A stretch of DNA of 40,875 bases, from IMG/VR virus record IMGVR_UViG_3300025324_000399, positions 1 through 40,875 of that record. The stretch is one strand, 5' to 3'. Positions 28,186 through 35,764 of the stretch are shown here, in pieces. How positions within the stretch are numbered: position 1 is the stretch's first letter; each line of letters begins with the position of its first letter. The notes under the pieces are model-generated. The model searched no databases and was not told where the DNA came from. It was given only the letters and a program-made list of their open reading frames with translations. This DNA is from a virus. The position numbers were made by a program, and so were the translations under genes.

Positions 28186-29138
28186 AAATAGCAATAGCTG
28201 ACAACGCAGGTTTAAAGTTCTGTCAGGACTTGAAAGAACACTGGGAAAAGAAACATGAGGTAAGATATGAGCGTGGAGCGAGTGAGCATTTGGCTCAATG
28301 GGCCGATCTTTACTATGTTGAGTGGATTGATGGAAACCTAGACTACCTATGGAAGATATATAACGGGGCAGAGGGAGTGTCCCGAACCGAAGACTGGGAC
28401 AATAACAAAAAGCCCAAAATCGTTTGTAGGATGATTGACTGGGATGTGTGGGTCGAGTATGTTCCCTTCTACTCCCAGCAATATATAGACTTCATAGATA
28501 CCGCAATAGTCATAGCCCCACATATAAAAGACAGAATAGAGGAGAAGGCCAACTACGGCACAAAGTTGCACTTGATAGAACCCGGAGTAAACCTTGACAA
28601 GTTCCCGCTCAAAACCCAAAAAAACGACGGTTTTCAGTTGGGGATGGTGTTGGGGGATATGTGGTGGCCTAAAAACCACATGGGAGGGCTGGATATATTC
28701 ACTCAGTTATATAGACAGAATAAGCAGTGGAGGTTTCACATACGAGGGCAGCACGAAGGGGGACAGTATTGGCCTAAAATGTACGAACACTACATAGAAT
28801 CAAGAGGTATTAAAGACGTAGTAAAACTCTACGCTCACGTTGATCAGATGAACCAATGGTACGAGAATATTGATATACTATTGCATCCGGGGATGAAGGA
28901 GACATTCTGCTATGCGGTAGCAGAGAGCATGAGCAAGGGGATACCAACTGTTGTCAACAAATTCATGGGAGCCGAGAAAGTATGGGATGAGGGGATGTTG
29001 TACGAAACACACGATCAGGCTGTCAGGATGATTAAACAAGCACAAGAAGCAGATCCTAAATTTATAAGAAAACACATTGAAAAACGCTACCCCTTGCAAA
29101 GTATGTTAGATAAGTTTGATACACTATTGGGAACATGA
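28182..29138 (+). CDS. Glycosyltransferase, GT4/GT-B type
   Basis: 318 residues. KLHLIEPGVNLDKFPLKTQK is the inter-domain G-V-x-x-x-x-F motif; FQLGMVLGDMWWPKNHMGGL starts the donor domain; DILLHPGMKETFCYAVAESM SKGIPTVV is the ETF-E-S-M-x-x-G donor site of GT4. N-terminal half has ADLYYVEWIDGNLDYLWKIY. Overlap with both neighbours; the stop TGA overlaps the ATG of an HNH gene. Substrate unknown. Confidence 0.87.
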   Translation: MKIAIADNAGLKFCQDLKEHWEKKHEVRYERGASEHLAQWADLYYVEWIDGNLDYLWKIYNGAEGVSRTEDWDNNKKPKIVCRMIDWDVWVEYVPFYSQQYIDFIDTAIVIAPHIKDRIEEKANYGTKLHLIEPGVNLDKFPLKTQKNDGFQLGMVLGDMWWPKNHMGGLDIFTQLYRQNKQWRFHIRGQHEGGQYWPKMYEHYIESRGIKDVVKLYAHVDQMNQWYENIDILLHPGMKETFCYAVAESMSKGIPTVVNKFMGAEKVWDEGMLYETHDQAVRMIKQAQEADPKFIRKHIEKRYPLQSMLDKFDTLLGT

Positions 29139-29578
29139 AAAAGATCAAATTAAACAAAGGACTTTTTACCAAAATAGACGACCAAGATTATAATCTGGTT
29201 AGTAAAAAGAAATGGTTTGTTTCTAGCAACGGATATGTAGTAGGAAACTTTAGAAATAAAGGAAAAAATAAGACTATACTATTGTCGAGATATTTATTAG
29301 ACCCCCCCAAAGGACTTACTGTAGATCATATTAACAGAGATAAACTAGACAACAGAAGAATCAATTTAAGAACTGTAACTCAAAGTATAAATTCTCATAA
29401 TCAAAAATTAAAAGTAGATAATACAAGTGGTTATAAGGGAGTTTCGTATATAAAAGAACTTGGAAAATGGGTTGCTAGAATTAGGATGAATTATAAACGT
29501 ATTCATTTGGGTTTATTTGATAGTCCAGAAAAGGCAAGTAACGCTTATATTAAAGCAGAAAGGAGTTACTGTGAGTGA
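29135..29578 (+). CDS. HNH endonuclease with AP2 DNA-binding domain
   Basis: 147 residues. HNH part GLTVDHINRDKLDNRRINLR (Asp64-His65, Asn73, Asn77), followed by an AP2-type DNA-binding domain SGYKGVSYIKELGKWVARIR ending HLGLFDSPEKASNAYIKAE. This is the standard architecture of phage AP2/HNH homing endonucleases. A/T-rich, flanked by ATGA with the glycosyltransferase upstream and an overlap with the deacetylase start downstream (29571). Distinct from the HNH at 18735 but related to the one at 30239. Confidence 0.9.
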   Translation: MKKIKLNKGLFTKIDDQDYNLVSKKKWFVSSNGYVVGNFRNKGKNKTILLSRYLLDPPKGLTVDHINRDKLDNRRINLRTVTQSINSHNQKLKVDNTSGYKGVSYIKELGKWVARIRMNYKRIHLGLFDSPEKASNAYIKAERSYCE

Positions 29579-30251
29579 TTGGGATAGAAAAAACAGACCG
29601 TTGGTTATTTTAGAATCAGATGACTTTCAGGATAAGTACGACCGAAATGGTCTTGAAATGTTATTTTACTGGAAGGCTAAGTATCCTAAGTTTAAGATTT
29701 CCCTTTTTACCATACCCAACAAGACGAGCAAAGGTATGCTTGATCTTATGGAAAAACACGACTGGATAGAGCTTTTGGTACATGGCTGGGATCACGACTC
29801 AAATTACGAGTGTTGGGAATGGGATTATGAGAAAACTACTGCATTAATGAATAGGTTGGACGGGAGGTATAGAAAGGTTTTTAAGGCTCCCGGGTGGATG
29901 ATTACGGGTGATGAAAACGGCGGTGGATCAGGCTATCCCCTCCAATCTCACAACAAATTAGCGTCAGATAATCAAGCATTATATAAAGCGATGAGAGATT
30001 TAGAGTTTGTCGTGTTTGACCGCCATTATAACAAGCAGTTCAGACTTGAAGACACAAAAATAGTATGCGTGGACTGTAATTCAGATATAGTTCATTGTCA
30101 TACTTGGGACATGATTACAGGTGACCTCGCTGGAAAGAATGGCTTTCGGCAAATCGAAGAACTCCATGGTGTCCCATGGGATAATAACACTGATTTTTAT
30201 TTTGTTAGCGAAGCACTAGAAAAGGGATTGTTTAAGTCATGTCAAGAGTAA
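29571..30251 (+). CDS. NodB-like polysaccharide deacetylase
   Basis: 226 residues from GTG 29571 (VSDWDRKNRP). Carbohydrate esterase 4-type deacetylases remove N- or O-acetyl groups using a metal bound by Asp and two His. Here LVILESDDFQ gives the acid pair (Asp17, Asp18) and ELLVHGWDHDS gives His71-x3-His75. KAPGWMITG resembles the R-x-P-x-G motif, and IVHCHTWDM near the C-terminus the final His/Leu motif. GTG was chosen over an ATG 54 nt upstream because AAAGGAG precedes it by 5 nt and the upstream part lies in the HNH gene. Ends overlapping the next HNH gene by 13 nt. Confidence 0.75.
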   Translation: MSDWDRKNRPLVILESDDFQDKYDRNGLEMLFYWKAKYPKFKISLFTIPNKTSKGMLDLMEKHDWIELLVHGWDHDSNYECWEWDYEKTTALMNRLDGRYRKVFKAPGWMITGDENGGGSGYPLQSHNKLASDNQALYKAMRDLEFVVFDRHYNKQFRLEDTKIVCVDCNSDIVHCHTWDMITGDLAGKNGFRQIEELHGVPWDNNTDFYFVSEALEKGLFKSCQE

Positions 30252-30643
30252 TTGTAGATCAAAACAACAGAGCGTTATTGAATCAATACAAATGGTTTAT
30301 TAAATCCAATGGATATGTTACTGCAAAAATAAAAGGGAAATTTATTTTATTGCACCGATTAGTAATGAAAGCTAAAGAGGGAGAAGAAATAGACCATATA
30401 AATAAGAACAAACTTGATAATCGTAGATCAAATTTAAGATTTTCCGACAGAGTCAAAAATATGCGAAATGCCACTTATAGACCGGGGGAAAGTGGACTAG
30501 TAGGAGTAAGTTTTCATTCACAAAACAATAATTGGGTTGCTAGGATAAGATTGAACGGAAAGAGAAAACATCTTGGATCTTTTTCTACCAAAGAAGAAGC
30601 ACATAAAACCTATCAATTAGCTCTACAATCATGTCAGACGTAA
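30239..30643 (+). CDS. HNH endonuclease with AP2 domain
   Basis: 134 residues. HNH part EEIDHINKNKLDNRRSNLRF (Asp52-His53, Asn61) then an AP2-like domain GLVGVSFHSQNNNWVARIRL and HLGSFSTKEEAHKTYQLA. Both ends sit in matching sequence: TCATGTCAAGAGTAA at the upstream junction and TCATGTCAGACGTAA at the downstream one, so the gene appears inserted at a duplicated junction, restoring the stop of the gene before and the ATG of the gene after. A/T-rich. Confidence 0.9.
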   Translation: MSRVIVDQNNRALLNQYKWFIKSNGYVTAKIKGKFILLHRLVMKAKEGEEIDHINKNKLDNRRSNLRFSDRVKNMRNATYRPGESGLVGVSFHSQNNNWVARIRLNGKRKHLGSFSTKEEAHKTYQLALQSCQT

Positions 30644-31548
30644 CCTTCGTATATCCAATAATAAGAACGGACTACGTAGGAAGATCCCTAGAGACCTTAT
30701 TTAAGTACACTGACAGATCAAAATTTAAGCTAATCGTAGTAGACCAATCCATAGAGGGTTTAGCGCATAATCCTAACATTGATTTATACATAAGAATGAA
30801 AAATGCGGGCTTCTCAAAGGCTGCTAACGAGGGAATAGTACATGGGCTAAAGTGGGAAACACCATATATCGCAGTGGTAAACGACGACACTGAGTTTATG
30901 TATTCAGGTTGGTGGGAAGATGCGATAGAGGAGTTTAAAACAGATCCCAATATAGTTGCGATCTGTCCCGAGTCCCCACGGGTTGCCATGTGGGGATACG
31001 GACTGGAACATGGAATAAATCTTGATCTTATTGCACACAAAGAGGAGTTTAGCCGTGAGGATATAGAGTATCTAAAATCAGGCGATTACAACAAGGAGGA
31101 AATACAATCTAGGCATGATTTTAAGATCCCCGACTCCTTCCCTATTACCAAGCGTGGCGTGGTGGATGCCATAGCCATGTGGATGCCTATTTTCAAGCGT
31201 GAGGCGTTTATTGAACTTGGGCTGTTTGAAGAGCGGTTTATTTGGGGAGGCGGGGAGGACTACGATATGAACTGTAGAGCCTACTCCTGTGGCTACCCTA
31301 TCCCCCGTAAAGAGTGTGATCCTAAGTATCACAGACGTATGGTTTCCACCATGAAGTCATGGGTTTGGCACTTCTGGGGAAAGAGCAAAGATATTAAACA
31401 CGAACTTAATCCAAAGCTGTTTGAGGGACATGAACCATGGAATGATAATAAGTATCTGTGGGGAGAGAAATTTGACGTATGGGGGCATTATGAAGAAAAT
31501 GGCATAAAAAAACCCTTAACACGCTTAGTACCGCCTCTAATATCCTGA
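30631..31548 (+). CDS. GT2 family glycosyltransferase
   Basis: 305 residues. VTFVYPIIRTDYVGRSLETL, FKLIVVDQS, KNAGFSKAANEGIVHGLKWE and YIAVVNDDTEFM with NDD at 84-86. GLFEERFIWGGGEDYDMNCR supplies the G-G-E-D-Y-D motif (catalytic base Asp/Glu) typical of active GT2 enzymes. Last gene of the glycan locus; followed within 5 nt by an extended -10 promoter for the long Ser/Thr protein. Confidence 0.86.
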   Translation: MSDVTFVYPIIRTDYVGRSLETLFKYTDRSKFKLIVVDQSIEGLAHNPNIDLYIRMKNAGFSKAANEGIVHGLKWETPYIAVVNDDTEFMYSGWWEDAIEEFKTDPNIVAICPESPRVAMWGYGLEHGINLDLIAHKEEFSREDIEYLKSGDYNKEEIQSRHDFKIPDSFPITKRGVVDAIAMWMPIFKREAFIELGLFEERFIWGGGEDYDMNCRAYSCGYPIPRKECDPKYHRRMVSTMKSWVWHFWGKSKDIKHELNPKLFEGHEPWNDNKYLWGEKFDVWGHYEENGIKKPLTRLVPPLIS

Positions 31549-31552
31549 CTGC

Positions 31553-31567
31553 TATAATCAATTAGAC
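31553..31567 (+). promoter_or_regulatory. Extended -10 promoter with TTAGAC before ATG 31568
   Basis: TGCTATAAT (TATAAT at 31553-31558) gives an extended -10; then CAATTAGAC and ATG 31568. The block AATTAGACATGGC recurs at 33530-33542. No Shine-Dalgarno. Confidence 0.62.
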
Positions 31568-33514
31568 ATGGCAGTAGTATCGGTAGTCTCCGCTTCAACC
31601 AAAGTATCAGGCTCAACAAGTTCATTAACTCTGACCAAACCCACTGATACAGCAGATGGGGATTTGATTGCAGTATGGGCGCATGGTGATGAGAGTGTTG
31701 AGGGAACTGCCGAGTTTGACATAACAGGGTTTACCGACTTGTTTGACCCCTCCATAAGAGGCGGAACAACCGCAGGGGCATCTGGTAAGGTGTTGCATAA
31801 GGTAGCATCAGGAGAGGGCGCATCTTGGGAAGTTACACGCACAGGAGGGTCGGGCAACTGGGGCGCTATTGCGATGCGTATCACAAACACAGGTGGTACT
31901 CCTCTTATTGACACCTTTGCTACAGCAACATCAGCAGAAGATGAGGCTGTTACACCAACTTTAACAACGGGTGCAGATAACTGTCTTATCATACGAGGTG
32001 CAACGTGGAACGAGAGCAAGACCTTAACGGCAGTCCCTGCAGATCATACCGCAATCCAGCATAACGACCTCTCATCAAATGACGGGCATACAGTCTATAC
32101 AACGGCTGAGATTGAAACATCAGGCACAAACGTGGGTACGGCTAGTTACGATCTGTCGGCAACCACAGAGACTGCAACCTTTACCCTTTCGATAAAACCT
32201 CCCGCTGTAGCAACGACCACATCCACTACTACATCTACATCCACCACAACCACTACCAGCACTTCCACTAGTACAACAACCACTAGTACCTCAACCACTA
32301 CCAGTACCTCAACTTCAACCAGTACCTCCACCACCACAACCTCAACGTCTACGACAACCACTACATCTACGAGTACGAGTACATCTACTACAACCACTAG
32401 TACTAGTACGACAACCACGACTTCCACAAGCACTTCCACTTCTACCTCTACCACCTCATCCTCCACCTCAACCTCCACAACAACCTCAACAACCACCTCA
32501 ACCTCGACCACCACAACCTCTACTTCAACTACAACGACAACCTCAACTAGTACTTCCACTTCAACTACGACCACTTCCACTTCTACGTCTACTACGACTA
32601 GCACATCCTCATCTACAACTACAACAAGTACTTCCACTTCTACAACCACTACCAGCACGAGTACATCTACTACAACGAGTACATCTACATCCACCACAAC
32701 GACATCTACTTCTACCACAACAACCACGAGCACAAGTACTAGTACCTCTACGACTACCACTTCTACGAGCACATCAACCACTACAACCAGTACGTCTACT
32801 TCTTCTACCACTAGTACCTCGACATCAACCACAACAACTTCAACCTCAACAAGTACTACCACAAGTACTAGCACTTCAACTACTACGTCAACCTCAACAA
32901 CTACTACTTCCACCTCGACCTCCACTTCAACTTCAACCTCAACGAGTACAACAACCACATCAACTTCCACTTCAAGTACAACAAGCACTAGTACTACAAC
33001 TAGTACCTCAACTACGACAACTTCTACTTCAACGAGTAGTTCAACCAGCACCAGTACGTCAACAACCACTACTTCTACCAGTACTACGACTTCAACAACC
33101 ACTAGTACCTCAACCACTACAACTAGTACCTCAACTACGACAACAACCAGCACCAGTACGTCAACTTCAACCACCACAACCAGTACGAGTACCTCCACAA
33201 CCACCTCTACCTCCACAACCACATCAACTTCCACTTCGACCACTACAACCTCTACTTCAACTAGTACCTCTACCTCAACGAGTACAACCACTACTTCAAC
33301 TTCCACTTCGACGTCAAGTTCAACTTCAACCACCACGACGAGTACCTCAACTTCAACTACCAGTTCCACCAGTACTACTACTACCATGACCTATCATTTC
33401 TCGCTTGAAAAAGATCAGACCGAATTAGTGATCGGGGAGGATGCGGATAAGTTGGAGTTTGGCGTGGAGAACGGAGAACAAAAGAAAATTGAAGTAACTC
33501 ATGGAGATAATTGA
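31568..33514 (+). CDS. Virion protein with 391-residue Ser/Thr-only stalk
   Basis: 648 residues in three parts. 1-210 is a beta-rich domain (SSLTLTKPTDTADGDLIAVW, IAMRITNTGGTPLIDT, NLSS-like LSSNDGHTVYTTAEIETSGT) of the type found in phage fibres and adhesion proteins. 216-606 is, as far as I can read, Thr and Ser only. 607-648 is an acidic end piece, MTYHFSLEKDQTELVIGEDA DKLEFGVENGE, similar in style to the end of the 34045 protein. The architecture is folded domain, stalk, cap. The stalk is an ideal O-glycosylation substrate in extended form, and the gene follows directly after the glycan locus. Minus-strand and other-frame ORFs here are shadows. Confidence 0.82.
   Translation: MAVVSVVSASTKVSGSTSSLTLTKPTDTADGDLIAVWAHGDESVEGTAEFDITGFTDLFDPSIRGGTTAGASGKVLHKVASGEGASWEVTRTGGSGNWGAIAMRITNTGGTPLIDTFATATSAEDEAVTPTLTTGADNCLIIRGATWNESKTLTAVPADHTAIQHNDLSSNDGHTVYTTAEIETSGTNVGTASYDLSATTETATFTLSIKPPAVATTTSTTTSTSTTTTTSTSTSTTTTSTSTTTSTSTSTSTSTTTTSTSTTTTTSTSTSTSTTTTSTSTTTTTSTSTSTSTSTTSSSTSTSTTTSTTTSTSTTTTSTSTTTTTSTSTSTSTTTTSTSTSTTTSTSSSTTTTSTSTSTTTTSTSTSTTTSTSTSTTTTSTSTTTTTSTSTSTSTTTTSTSTSTTTTSTSTSSTTSTSTSTTTTSTSTSTTTSTSTSTTTSTSTTTTSTSTSTSTSTSTSTTTTSTSTSSTTSTSTTTSTSTTTTSTSTSSSTSTSTSTTTTSTSTTTSTTTSTSTTTTSTSTTTTTSTSTSTSTTTTSTSTSTTTSTSTTTSTSTSTTTTSTSTSTSTSTSTTTTSTSTSTSSSTSTTTTSTSTSTTSSTSTTTTMTYHFSLEKDQTELVIGEDADKLEFGVENGEQKKIEVTHGDN
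32213..33385 (+). repeat. Long Ser/Thr-coding degenerate repeat (STT tract 4)
   Basis: About 391 consecutive Ser/Thr codons, ACN mixed with TCN and AGY. Codon choice varies continually, so the amino-acid content is far more regular than the DNA. 33293-33339 is identical to 34303-34349 (47 bp), and 33281-33339 matches 34291-34349 with one difference. Confidence 0.88.
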
Positions 33515-33519
33515 TGTGT

Positions 33520-33536
33520 TACAATCTTAATTAGAC
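33520..33536 (+). promoter_or_regulatory. Extended -10 promoter with TTAGAC before ATG 33537
   Basis: TGTTACAAT (TACAAT 33520-33525), then CTTAATTAGAC and ATG 33537. Shares AATTAGACATGGC with the promoter at 31553. No clear -35 or Shine-Dalgarno. Confidence 0.55.
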
Positions 33537-34037
33537 ATGGCAGATGCTAAAGTTACCGAACTACCTGAAAATACTACTCCTGTTTCTACTGATTTAATAC
33601 CAGTAGTTGACGATCCGGCAGGAACTCCTGCGACCCAGAAAATAACAGTAGCGACTTTACTTTTTGGATTGACCCGATTTAAGGTAATGACCTTCACAAG
33701 AGACTTGACTGCTGCATCAGGAGCGGTGGAGAGTGCGTCAATAGGATTTCCCCCAAAAGCAGTTATTTTTATAGCAAACGTTGCAGCAGGCGCAAGGATG
33801 TCAGTCGGAATCGATGATGGGACAAATGGAATGTGTATGTATGATAATAGTGGAGATGCAGCAGGGACGTATGATATGTCAACAGCTGGTGCGGCTTCAA
33901 TTCTAATTTATACAGCATCAGGAACCAGACAATTTGCACAAATCACTACATTAGGAACAGATACCTTCATTCTTACATGGACAAAGGAAGGAACACCAAC
34001 GGGGATAGCGTCAATTATAGCTTTAGTACTAAGGTAA
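33537..34037 (+). CDS. Tail fibre/virion surface-like protein
   Basis: 166 residues. Starts MADAKVTELPENTTPVSTDL IPVVDDPAGTPATQKITVAT LL, a leader widely seen at the N-terminus of phage tail fibre and baseplate attachment proteins, where it anchors the protein. The rest is beta-rich (FKVMTFTRDLTAASGAVESA, RMSVGIDDGTNGMCMYDN, FILTWTKEGTPTGIASIIAL), compatible with a small receptor-binding or capping domain. Lies between two Ser/Thr-stalk genes, 7 nt before the next. Confidence 0.7.
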   Translation: MADAKVTELPENTTPVSTDLIPVVDDPAGTPATQKITVATLLFGLTRFKVMTFTRDLTAASGAVESASIGFPPKAVIFIANVAAGARMSVGIDDGTNGMCMYDNSGDAAGTYDMSTAGAASILIYTASGTRQFAQITTLGTDTFILTWTKEGTPTGIASIIALVLR

Positions 34038-34044
34038 TATATGT

Positions 34045-34440
34045 ATGGCCGATTTTTTGAAGAAAGAGGATGCAGACTACATACTTCAAGAAGATGGTAC
34101 TTCTAAAATTCTTTTAGAGCAACAGACTACTACTTCAACTACAACCACAACAACTACTAGTACTTCTACCTCTACTAGCACAACCACGACAAGCACATCT
34201 AGTTCTACTTCAACCTCAACGACTAGTACTGTAACTTCGACCTCTACCTCAACGTCTACAACAAGTAGCACCTCCACCTCGACATCCACTAGTACAACCA
34301 CCACTTCAACTTCCACTTCGACGTCAAGTTCAACTTCAACCACCACGACTACAACATGGCCTTATTCCTTTGAAATTGAACAAGAAGCTAAGAATAACGA
34401 ACTATCCTTTGAAGTTGACAGAAAGACAGAGCAAGTGTGA
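34045..34440 (+). CDS. Small protein with 77-residue Ser/Thr stalk
   Basis: 131 residues. A short N-terminal segment MADFLKKEDADYILQEDGTS KILLEQQ (a DYILQEDGTSKILLE piece reminiscent of fibre tail-end domains) is followed by Thr/Ser at 28-104, then WPYSFEIEQEAKNNELSFEV DRKTEQV. The C-terminal end piece resembles that of the 31568 protein (aromatic-S-x-E, then a run ending FEV/FGVE), so the two appear to share stalk and cap design. Part of the stalk DNA is shared with the 31568 gene. Function inferred as a surface appendage. Confidence 0.72.
   Translation: MADFLKKEDADYILQEDGTSKILLEQQTTTSTTTTTTTSTSTSTSTTTTSTSSSTSTSTTSTVTSTSTSTSTTSSTSTSTSTSTTTTSTSTSTSSSTSTTTTTTWPYSFEIEQEAKNNELSFEVDRKTEQV
34126..34356 (+). 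repeat. Ser/Thr-coding repeat (STT tract 5)
   Basis: Seventy-seven Ser/Thr codons. Its last third (34291-34349) matches 33281-33339 in tract 4 with one mismatch, with a continuous 47-bp identity. Confidence 0.85.
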
Positions 34441-34463
34441 TATACTAATTTTAGACACGGCTT
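34441..34463 (+). promoter_or_regulatory. Extended -10 promoter TGATATACT with TTAGACA
   Basis: TGATATACT (TATACT 34441-34446), then AATTTTAGACACGGCTT and ATG 34464. TTTTAGACACGG is a variant of the TTAGACATGG block of the two upstream promoters; here the ATG is displaced a few bases downstream. Confidence 0.5.
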
Positions 34464-35762
34464 ATGAGAAAGATAAAGATAGACAATCCCGTTCTTGATT
34501 CCTACGTTACCGATATCTCATCAGATTACTCGTCTGGAACCTCAGTTACGGTTAGAAATAACGTGTCGTTTGCCGCAGACGATCTGGGGGTGTTTGGAAA
34601 TCCAACAGAGGAGCTTACCGAGCTTAAAAAAATATCAAGCGTTTCAGGATCAACTACTCTAACTTTAGCCTCAGCACTAAATTTTGCTCACAACAAGGGG
34701 ACGCCAGTTTACAAGTCAATATGGGATCAGGTGTCAATAGAAGGCAGGTCATCTTCTGCTGGAACTTTTGCCGAACTTACTCAATCTGCTATTCAATGGG
34801 ATAATCCAAAAGGAAAGACCGTTTACTTTCACAGCTCAGGCGATGATAACTGGCAGTATAGGTTCAGATTCTACAATACTGTTACCACAACTTATTCCGA
34901 ATACTCTCCCACGTTGGCGGGAACTGGGTTTACGCAAACTCAGATGGGGTACATAATAAAAGAGGCACGACGTATAGCGGGGGATAAGGAAGGAAAGATA
35001 ATGAGGGTTGATGAGCTATTAAGAGCCGCTACCCGTGCCAAAAACATAATAAGAGCCCATAACGGAAGGTATTGGTTTTGGAAGGTAAATGGCAGAAACT
35101 CCAGCAAAAGTATCTCGGGTATCGCAGGGACGGCTGTGTATTCACTTTCCTCAATTTCCGATTTTGGGACTATGGATACGATAGAGTGCCGGTACAATTC
35201 GGGAGGCACGGATCAGCTATGGATGTTAAGCAGAAAAGGGGATGCCGAGTTTCAGGAATATGCAAGAGACTTGAACCGCCCCAATACCGACTATCCCCAT
35301 TATTATAGACTATTGCCCCCAGACTCCGCATCAACCTTGGGATATTTTGAGGTTGAGAACAAGATAAAAAGTGATGGCGTAGTAACATTCTATATAAACT
35401 ACTACAAGATTGAATCAAACTATGACAGCGTTGACGACACAACTGCCATTATAATGCCTGAGATACTGGAGGATTATCTTATTGCCGAGATATTTGCGAC
35501 CAAAGGAAATGACACTAAGGCCAAAGAGTATAGAAAGAAGTTCTACGGGCCTGACGGGCGGGATAAAACACTGGCTTTGGAGGAGCTGGACGGGATAGCG
35601 TTATTGGATGAGCTGGATAAACAGTACAAGACATCACAAGGACAGCCCAAACAACTATGGAGATTCAGAGGTCAACGTGCCATATCTAGGCTCTACGGAT
35701 CCCGTCAGGTGGTTGCACCCGACTATATCCGTGAAAATTATTTTGATGGCCCTGAATACTAA
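34464..35762 (+). CDS. Probable tail adaptor/head-completion protein
   Basis: 432 residues. Residues 1-150 look like a beta domain (SSDYSSGTSVTVRNNVSFAA, TTLTLASALNFAHNKGTPVY). From about 160 a helical region begins, QMGYIIKEARRIAGDKEGKI MRVDELLRAATRAKN, followed by YWFWKVNG and strands ending FYINYYKIESNYDSVDDTTA. The second part resembles podovirus head-tail adaptor (tail tubular A or P22 gp4-like) proteins, with the -helix-strand-YW-x-W- pattern. It directly precedes the gp10-like gene, matching adaptor order. Similarity is by eye only. Confidence 0.55.
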   Translation: MRKIKIDNPVLDSYVTDISSDYSSGTSVTVRNNVSFAADDLGVFGNPTEELTELKKISSVSGSTTLTLASALNFAHNKGTPVYKSIWDQVSIEGRSSSAGTFAELTQSAIQWDNPKGKTVYFHSSGDDNWQYRFRFYNTVTTTYSEYSPTLAGTGFTQTQMGYIIKEARRIAGDKEGKIMRVDELLRAATRAKNIIRAHNGRYWFWKVNGRNSSKSISGIAGTAVYSLSSISDFGTMDTIECRYNSGGTDQLWMLSRKGDAEFQEYARDLNRPNTDYPHYYRLLPPDSASTLGYFEVENKIKSDGVVTFYINYYKIESNYDSVDDTTAIIMPEILEDYLIAEIFATKGNDTKAKEYRKKFYGPDGRDKTLALEELDGIALLDELDKQYKTSQGQPKQLWRFRGQRAISRLYGSRQVVAPDYIRENYFDGPEY

Positions 35763-35764
35763 CA

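Noticed and set aside
18055-31548. HNH genes marking introns or inteins in the neighbouring genes
   Set aside because: Each neighbour has a complete reading frame with intact ends, so the HNH genes are free-standing and no split protein is seen next to them.
32146-33387. Long minus-strand ORF of Val, Glu, Leu and Asp repeats
   Set aside because: It is the reverse complement of the Ser/Thr tract; ACN/TCN/AGY repeats read backwards give Val/Glu/Leu/Asp with no stops. No start context or promoter.
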